A stretch of 9,759 nucleotides of DNA, taken from Streptomyces sp. NRRL WC-3549 (GTDB taxonomy: Bacteria; Actinomycetota; Actinomycetes; Streptomycetales; Streptomycetaceae). Below the pieces are notes generated by a model, which was not told the DNA's origin, ran no database searches, and worked only from the letters and a program-made list of their open reading frames with translations. Made by a program: the position numbers and the translations under genes. This document shows, in pieces, positions 6,040 through 9,759 of the stretch; within the stretch, counting starts at the first letter, position 1; each line of letters starts with the position of its first letter. The DNA is taken from contig NZ_KL585418.1 in assembly GCF_000721935.1 (NCBI RefSeq), positions 127,809-137,567 on the forward strand, read 5' to 3'.

Positions 6040-6078
6040 GTTACGGAAGCGTACTTCTCAGAAGTACGCTTCCGTAAC
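6040..6078. promoter_or_regulatory. Perfect 39-bp palindrome, candidate operator or hairpin
   Basis: The arm GTTACGGAAGCGTACTTCT (6040-6058) is repeated exactly in reverse complement at 6060-6078 with a single C (6059) at the centre: 19 of 19 pairs. Each arm also contains the imperfect dyad GAAG-CGTA-CTTC, with centres 15 bp apart, as expected for two adjacent dimer sites of a TetR/MarR-like repressor. The arms are about 50 percent AT, far above the surroundings, and no T-tract follows. It lies 22 bases before the ATG of the ATPase gene and 19 bases after the methyltransferase stop. An operator for the ATPase gene is my favoured reading; a transcription-ending hairpin for the upstream operon is the alternative. 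Confidence 0.75.
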
Positions 6079-6100
6079 TGAGCGTAAGTGGTGACGTCTC

Positions 6101-7588
6101 ATGGCTGTCCAGCCGCCCCGCACCTTCGCCAAGCCATCGGACATGTTCGATCGCGACTGGGAGTGGAGCGAACTCACCGCGTTCGCCGCCGATGCGGGGC
6201 GCGAGGCGACCCTGGCCGTCGTGTCGGGCAGACGCAGACAGGGCAAATCATTCCTGCTCGACTCGCTCGCCCGTGCCGCCGGTGGCTTCTACTTCTGCGC
6301 GTACGAGGCGACCGAGGCGGAGTCCCTGCGCCGTTTCGGTGAAGAGCTGGGCGACTACACCGGTGCTGCCGCGCCGCTGCGGTTCGACCGGTGGGAGAGC
6401 GGCATCGACGCACTGCTGGCCTTGGGCCGGGAGAGGCCCCTGCCGGTGGTGATCGACGAGTTCCCCTACCTGGCCCGCTCCACCCCCTCGCTCCCCTCCG
6501 TCGTGCAGGTCGCCTACGGCCCCCGCAGGCCGGAGCGGCTGGAGTCGCGGACGCGGTTGCTGCTGTGCGGCAGCTCCCTCGGATTCATGGGCGGGCTGCT
6601 CAGCGGCACCTCACCGCTGCGGGGAAGGGCGAGCCTGGAACTCGTCGTGCATCCCCTGGATTTCCGGCAGGCCGCCGCGTTCTGGGGGATCGAGGACCCG
6701 CGCCTCGCGCTGCTCGTCCACAGTGTGGTGGGCGGTACTCCCGCCTACCGCCGCGAGTTCGTCCGCGAGGACGTCCCGTCCGGGCCGGCCGACTTCGACG
6801 CCTGGGTGTGCCGGACCGCGCTGTCGCCACGGTCACCGCTCTACCGTGAGGCGAGGTATCTGCTGGCCGACGAATCGGACCTGCGGGACCGTGCGCTCTA
6901 CCACTCCGTGCTCGCGGCGCTCGCCTCGGGGAACGCCACGGCCGGCGGGATCGCCGGCTGCCTCGGACGGCCCGCCGGTGACCTGACGCATCCGCTCACG
7001 GTGTTGCAGGACTGCGGCCTGGTGCGGCGCGAGGTGGACGCGTTCCGGAGGAACCGCAGCGTCTACCGCGTCGGTGAGCCGTTGATCGCCTTCGATCACG
7101 TGGTGTCCAGGACCACCCGGGCACTGCTGGACCGAGGACTCGCCGAACAGGTGTGGGAAAGCTCCCGGGAACGGTTCCGCTCAGCCGTCGTCGGCCCGCA
7201 CTTCGAACAGCTCTGCCGGGAGTGGGTGTCGCACTTCGCCTCCCCGGAGACGTTCGGCGGAATGCCGATCGACGTCTCCTACGGGACGGTCGCCGATCCC
7301 GCGTCACGTAGCAGCCACGAGGTCGACGTGGTGGTCAGGGGGGCCGCCGGTCAGGACAACGGTGTGCTGCTGTCCCTCGGCGAGGCGAAGTGGGACCAGG
7401 TCATGGGCGAGAAGCACCTCGACCGTCTGCGGCACATCGAGAGGCTGCTCGCCGCACGAGACATCGACACCACCGCGGTGCGGCTCGCCTGCTACAGCGG
7501 AGCCGGCTTCACCGAAGGGCTGCGCAGGGCCGAGGCGGCGGGAGACGTCGTCCTGGTCGATCTGCGGCGGCTGTACCAGGGGGACTGA
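6101..7588 (+). CDS. Archaeal-type ATPase-winged helix-PD-(D/E)XK protein (ATPase_2/DUF234-like)
   Basis: This is a 495-residue predicted cytoplasmic NTPase. The N-terminal STAND/AAA-like domain has Walker A G-R-R-R-Q-G-K-S (43-50), Walker B V-V-I-D-E-F-P-Y-L with D119-E120, a sensor-like L-L-C-G-S-S (154-159) and S-P-L-R-G-R-A (171-177), the position of an arginine finger in this family. Residues about 265-330 look like a winged helix (I-A-G-C-L-G-R ... L-x-D-C-G-L-V-R-R ... Y-R-V-G-E-P-L-I-A-F). The C-terminal part carries a PD-(D/E)XK-type core, E-V-D (407-409) and G-E-A-K-W (427-431), with D409, E428 and K430 all present, so nuclease activity is possible but unproven. The layout matches archaeal ATPase/DUF234 proteins, which are well spread but functionally obscure. 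ATG 6101 has only a weak ribosome binding site (AAGTGG, 6086-6091). It appears to be a single-gene unit, preceded by the 39-bp palindrome and followed by a hairpin. Confidence 0.87.
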   Translation: MAVQPPRTFAKPSDMFDRDWEWSELTAFAADAGREATLAVVSGRRRQGKSFLLDSLARAAGGFYFCAYEATEAESLRRFGEELGDYTGAAAPLRFDRWESGIDALLALGRERPLPVVIDEFPYLARSTPSLPSVVQVAYGPRRPERLESRTRLLLCGSSLGFMGGLLSGTSPLRGRASLELVVHPLDFRQAAAFWGIEDPRLALLVHSVVGGTPAYRREFVREDVPSGPADFDAWVCRTALSPRSPLYREARYLLADESDLRDRALYHSVLAALASGNATAGGIAGCLGRPAGDLTHPLTVLQDCGLVRREVDAFRRNRSVYRVGEPLIAFDHVVSRTTRALLDRGLAEQVWESSRERFRSAVVGPHFEQLCREWVSHFASPETFGGMPIDVSYGTVADPASRSSHEVDVVVRGAAGQDNGVLLSLGEAKWDQVMGEKHLDRLRHIERLLAARDIDTTAVRLACYSGAGFTEGLRRAEAAGDVVLVDLRRLYQGD

Positions 7589-7609
7589 CGGGGCTGACCG
7601 CAGGCGGGT

Positions 7610-7662
7610 ACGCCGAGCGCCCGCTCCCTGCCCTTGAGGGGGCGGGGCCGGGCGCTCGGCGT
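7610..7662. terminator. Long hairpin between convergent genes, probable bidirectional terminator
   Basis: The 14-bp arms ACGCCGAGCGCCCG (7610-7623) and CGGGCGCTCGGCGT (7649-7662) pair perfectly. The 25-base interior is itself able to pair imperfectly (CCC-rich left half, GGG-rich right half around TTGA). It starts 21 bases after the ATPase stop and ends 11 bases before the end of the convergent YceI gene. No U-tract is present, which is common for terminators in high-GC actinomycetes. Confidence 0.8.
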
Positions 7663-7673
7663 CGTGCGGGGGA

Positions 7674-8291
7674 TCAGGCCTGCGGGGCTGCCTTGATCGC
7701 GGAGATGTCGAAGTTCAGCTTGACCTTGTCGCCGACCAGTACACCGCCGGTCTCCAGGGCCGCGTTGTACGTCAGGCCCCAGTCGGAGCGCAGGATCTCG
7801 GCGCCGCCCTCGAAGCCGACGCGCTGGTTGCCGTACGGGTCGGTCGCGGAGCCGTTGAACTCCAGGTCGATGGAGAGCGGGCGCGTGACGTCCTTGATCG
7901 TGAGGTCACCGGTGATCCGGTACGTGTCCCCGCCGAGCTGCTCGGCCTTGGTGGAACGGAACGTCATCAGGGGGAACGTCTCGGCGTCGAAGAAGTCGCC
8001 GCTCACCAGGTGGCCGTCACGGTCGGCGATGCCGGTGTCGACGCTGGCGATCTTGACGTCGATGGAGGCGGCGGAGCGGGAGGGGTCGGAGCCGTCCAGC
8101 TTCAGCGTGCCCTCGTGCTCACCGAAGGAGCCGCGCACATTGGTGACCATCGCGTGGCGCACGGTGAAGCCGATGCTGCTGTGCGCCGGGTCGATCGTGT
8201 AGTCGCCGGTCAGGGCGGCCAGCGCCGGGTCCACGGCGAGGGTGGCGGTGGTGGACGGGGCGTCGTTGTTCTTGCGGTTGAACAGAGCCAT
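7674..8291 (-). CDS. YceI-family lipocalin-like protein
   Basis: This 205-residue protein belongs to the YceI family, beta-barrel proteins that bind polyprenyl or other isoprenoid/lipid ligands and are often induced by stress. Diagnostic stretches are Y-T-I-D-P-A-H-S-S-I-G-F-T-V-R-H (31-46), V-R-G-S-F, H-L-V-S-G-D-F-F-D-A-E-T-F-P-L-M-T-F-R-S-T, I-T-G-D-L-T-I-K-D-V-T-R-P and the closing V-G-D-K-V-K-L-N-F-D. Unlike periplasmic E. coli YceI there is no signal peptide: the N terminus M-A-L-F-N-R-K-N-N is polar, so it is predicted cytoplasmic, as is usual in Streptomyces. The about 25 extra N-terminal residues before the barrel are low-complexity (Ala/Thr). ATG 8291 has GGAGG 4 bases upstream (complement of 8296-8300). 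The gene stands alone and is probably repressed through the two operator-like repeats over its promoter. Confidence 0.96.
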   Translation of the reverse strand: MALFNRKNNDAPSTTATLAVDPALAALTGDYTIDPAHSSIGFTVRHAMVTNVRGSFGEHEGTLKLDGSDPSRSAASIDVKIASVDTGIADRDGHLVSGDFFDAETFPLMTFRSTKAEQLGGDTYRITGDLTIKDVTRPLSIDLEFNGSATDPYGNQRVGFEGGAEILRSDWGLTYNAALETGGVLVGDKVKLNFDISAIKAAPQA

Positions 8292-8337
8292 GGCTCCTCC
8301 TCGGGGGACGTGTGCAGACGAGCGGCGGTCGAAGCTC

Positions 8338-8389
8338 TTGTTTAAGCTTCAACGAGTTCGACTGTAGACCTGTTTTGTTCAAAATTCAA
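8338..8389. repeat. Pair of operator-like 15-bp repeats flanking the YceI promoter
   Basis: Two copies of a related element occur: TTGTTTAAGCTTCAA (8338-8352) and TTGTTCAAAATTCAA (8375-8389), identical at 12 of 15 positions and 37 bp apart. Each contains a dyad of form GTT-N8-AAC: the first is nearly perfect (GTTTAAGCTTCAAC, 12 of 14), the second weaker (10 of 14). One copy covers the predicted -35 and the other the start region, the classical layout for repression. MarR-type repressors commonly control YceI genes in actinomycetes; the actual regulator is not in this window. Confidence 0.65.
8361..8389 (-). promoter_or_regulatory. Predicted sigma-70-type promoter of the YceI gene
   Basis: On the minus strand TTGAAT (8389 to 8384) and TACAGT (8366 to 8361) are separated by exactly 17 bases, a good match to -35 and -10 boxes in a locally AT-rich island. 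The expected transcript start is near 8354, giving a leader of about 60 bases. Strength is inferred from the hexamers only. Confidence 0.6.
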
Positions 8390-8536
8390 CATCCCTCCTC
8401 GGTCGATTCCGGTGCGGCGCTCCCGCGGTCGCATCGGCGGCCACCGCCCTCTGGCGGACGCGCGTAGAACCGGGCAGGATCTCCCCTGTCCGACCCGTGC
8501 GGGCCGGTAGTGCACTTCCCTCGAATTGTCATGAGC

Positions 8537-8552
8537 AGGAGGAAACCTCCCC
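8537..8552 (+). promoter_or_regulatory. Ribosome binding site held in a small hairpin
   Basis: AGGAGG (8537-8542), a near-perfect Shine-Dalgarno sequence, lies 10 bases before ATG 8553. GGAGG (8538-8542) can pair with CCTCC (8546-8550) across the loop AAA, which would mask the site in the mRNA. The 5-bp stem is short, so it may modulate translation rather than switch it. Confidence 0.55.
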
Positions 8553-9095
8553 ATGCTGAATCCCCCCATGCCGTCCCGTCCGAGCCTCCGTTCGGCCCTG
8601 ACCGCCCTCGCCCTGGTCCTCGGAGTCCTCTTCGCGCCCGGCGTCGGCGTCCTCGGTCTCGGCGGTACGACCGAGGCCCACGCCGTCACCAAGCTGACCC
8701 ACTCCCAGGCCACCTCCCGCTTCAGCTCCTCGGGCGTCACCTGGTCCTCGTCGGGCGGCTGTTCCAACCGCAACGTCTCGACCTGCACCTCCTTCGACCA
8801 GCTCAACCTGCCGACCGCCCAGGGCGCCCAGACGCTCAAGAGCGCCACGGGCTGCGCGCTCAACATCACCGGCGGCACCGAGACCGGGCACGCGAGCGGC
8901 ACCTACTCGCACTGGAACGGCTACAAGCTCGACTTCGGCAAGAGCACCTGCCTGACCAACTACATCAAGAGCGCGTTCACCTACATCGGCCTGCGCGGCG
9001 ACGGCGCGGCCCAGTACCGGTCCGCCTCCGGCAACGTCTACGCGGACGAGGGCAACCACTGGGACGTGACGTACTACAACTGCGGCGGCTGCTGA
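8553..9095 (+). CDS. Secreted small cysteine-rich protein with M15/LAS-like zinc-peptidase signature
   Basis: This is a 180-residue exported protein. A Sec signal peptide is evident: basic R9 and R13, a hydrophobic core (about 15-37) and A-H-A (42-44) before the likely cleavage, leaving about 136 residues. The mature part has six cysteines (C70, C78, C101, C133, C177, C180), enough for three disulfides. Residues S119-H120 ... G123 ... D127 reproduce the M15 pattern S-x-H-x-x-G-x-x-x-D (H-x6-D), and E166-G-N-H169 matches the E-x-x-H pair of VanX-type enzymes (catalytic Glu and third zinc ligand). I therefore infer a small metallopeptidase acting on peptidoglycan or a similar substrate outside the cell. 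I also recall similar secreted proteins in fungi. Catalysis is unproven; it could be a binding protein that keeps the fold. The start ATG 8553 has AGGAGG upstream, partly in a hairpin. It ends just before a terminator hairpin. Confidence 0.88.
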   Translation: MLNPPMPSRPSLRSALTALALVLGVLFAPGVGVLGLGGTTEAHAVTKLTHSQATSRFSSSGVTWSSSGGCSNRNVSTCTSFDQLNLPTAQGAQTLKSATGCALNITGGTETGHASGTYSHWNGYKLDFGKSTCLTNYIKSAFTYIGLRGDGAAQYRSASGNVYADEGNHWDVTYYNCGGC

Positions 9096-9109
9096 CCCCG
9101 CACACACGC

Positions 9110-9150
9110 GTGCCCCCGGCCGGCGGGCGGATTCCGGGGGCCGGGGGCAC
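9110..9150. terminator. Hairpin between convergent genes, probable bidirectional terminator
   Basis: GTGCCCCCGGCC (9110-9121) and GGCCGGGGGCAC (9139-9150) are perfect 12-bp arms with a 17-base loop. The hairpin begins 14 bases after the stop of the secreted protein and ends 26 bases before the end of the convergent amidohydrolase. No U-tract is present, as for many actinomycete terminators. Confidence 0.8.
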
Positions 9151-9176
9151 GGTGGCGTACGGCGCGGGCGCGCCGC

Positions 9177-9742
9177 TCAGGGGCAGAGCGCGGGCAGCGT
9201 GCCGGCGCCGAAGAGGCCCGCCCGGTCGACGGCGATCCGGCCCTCCTTCACCACCGCGAGGACGTGGTCCGGCTCGCCCAGGGAGGCGATGTCGGTCAGC
9301 GGGTCGACGTCCGTGACCACCAGGTCGGCGGCCTTGCCCGCCTCCAGGGTGCCGGTGACCTCGTCCACCCCGCACAGCCGGGCGGCATCGCCGGTCCCGG
9401 CCACGATCGCCTCCATGGGGGTGAGTCCGGCGATGTCCACCAGCAGCGCCAGCTCCTTGAGGTTGTGGCCGTGGCCGACGGCCAGCCCGCTGTCGGTGCC
9501 CATCGCGATCCGGACCCCCGCGGCCACCGACCGGGCCACCGACTCCTGGGCGGTCCGGTGCCAGCGCACCCCCTTCTCGTACGCGGAGGGCGAGGTGCGT
9601 GCCGGGTCCAGGTCCTGGGTCGTCTCCAGCAGCGTCGGCACCAGGTACTGGCCGCGCTCCACCATCTCCGCCCGCAGCTCCTCGTCCAGGGCGTACCCGT
9701 GCTCGATGCTGGTGACGCCCGAACGGACGGCGGCCTCGATAC
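9177..9742 (-). CDS. Amidohydrolase-family metal-dependent hydrolase, C-terminal part (5' end beyond contig)
   Basis: This is the C-terminal 188 residues of a TIM-barrel amidohydrolase of the imidazolonepropionase/Xaa-Pro-dipeptidase-like group, which hydrolyses amide or related bonds with a metal centre. The frame is open to the contig end. The genuine sequence begins with A-A-V-R-S-G-V-T-S-I-E-H-G-Y, where the His (codon 9701-9699) is a metal ligand. Then come L-V-P-T-L, A-M-G-T-D-S-G with the metal-binding/catalytic Asp (codon 9494-9492), the barrel-closing T-P-M-E-A-I-V-A-G-T-G-D-A-A-R-L-C-G and the composite-domain strand G-T-L-E-A-G-K-A-A-D-L-V-V. The ATG at 9665 is internal, not the start. 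Full-length relatives are around 400 residues, so more than half is missing. The substrate cannot be deduced. Residues read from 9743 onward are adapter and not protein. Confidence 0.92.
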
Positions 9743-9759
9743 CTGTCTCTTATACACAT
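9743..9759. other. Nextera transposon adapter remnant at the contig end
   Basis: CTGTCTCTTATACACAT is the first 17 of 19 bases of the Tn5 mosaic-end sequence used in Nextera libraries (established knowledge). It abuts the window's right edge and is not biological. Translating through it on the minus strand yields the known artefact N termini M-C-I-R-D-R and M-Y-K-R-Q. Confidence 0.97.

Noticed and set aside
8401..8536. A promoter for the secreted protein gene
   Set aside because: I could not find a -35/-10 pair with acceptable match and spacing; it must use a promoter class not readable by eye.
9110..9150. Inverted repeat as the end of a mobile element
   Set aside because: There is no transposase or matching copy elsewhere in the window; its position between two convergent stops fits a terminator.
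1..9742. tRNA, rRNA, CRISPR array, insertion sequence or attachment site
   Set aside because: No cloverleaf, repeat-spacer pattern, transposase motif or integrase gene was seen on either strand.

Overview
The window looks like chromosomal DNA from a Streptomyces or a close relative. Base composition is very GC-rich with strong G/C third positions. The gene families are typical of that genus: a DUF397/XRE-DUF5753 pair with an RsbW-like ATPase, a YceI protein, a FecCD siderophore transporter, and an iron box matching the actinobacterial DmdR1/IdeR operator. The left edge cuts a permease gene. The right edge cuts an amidohydrolase gene and ends in 17 bases of Illumina Nextera transposon adapter (9743-9759), so this is the raw end of a draft contig.

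Layout. (1) 2-2505: an iron-siderophore ABC importer, with a partial FecCD permease, a FecE-type ATPase and, behind a textbook iron box, a substrate-binding lipoprotein. The lipoprotein gene is broken by a frameshift and apparent small deletion near 1712; a strong intrinsic terminator closes the unit. (2) 2699-4299: a WhiJ-like regulatory module. A DUF397 protein overlaps an XRE/DUF5753 regulator by 4 bp on the minus strand. A divergent Bergerat-fold (anti-sigma-like) ATPase gene is split by an in-frame TGA and seems to lack its G2-box segment. (3) 4315-6020: a tightly coupled two-gene unit, a CPYC thioredoxin-reductase-like flavoprotein and a TehB-like SAM methyltransferase sharing one base. 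(4) 6040-7588: a perfect 39-bp palindrome followed by an ATPase-winged helix-PD-(D/E)XK protein of the archaeal-ATPase/DUF234 type. (5) 7610-8389: a hairpin between convergent genes, then a minus-strand YceI gene with a readable promoter covered by two operator-like repeats. (6) 8537-9150: a small secreted cysteine-rich protein with an M15/LAS-like zinc peptidase signature, its ribosome binding site inside a small hairpin, and a terminator hairpin. (7) 9177-9742: the C-terminal part of an amidohydrolase on the minus strand.

The most interesting items are the flavoprotein/methyltransferase pair, whose architecture recalls dithiol-protecting oxidase plus S-methyltransferase pairs; the ATPase-nuclease-like protein behind the 39-bp palindrome; the compact secreted metallopeptidase candidate; and three lesions in two genes that are either recent pseudogenisation or draft-assembly errors. 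No RNA gene, CRISPR array, insertion sequence or replication origin was seen. No gene-free stretch exceeds 300 bases. The longest two are 2456-2698 (a terminator, then nothing clear) and 8292-8552 (the YceI promoter and operators, then nothing clear until the ribosome binding site).
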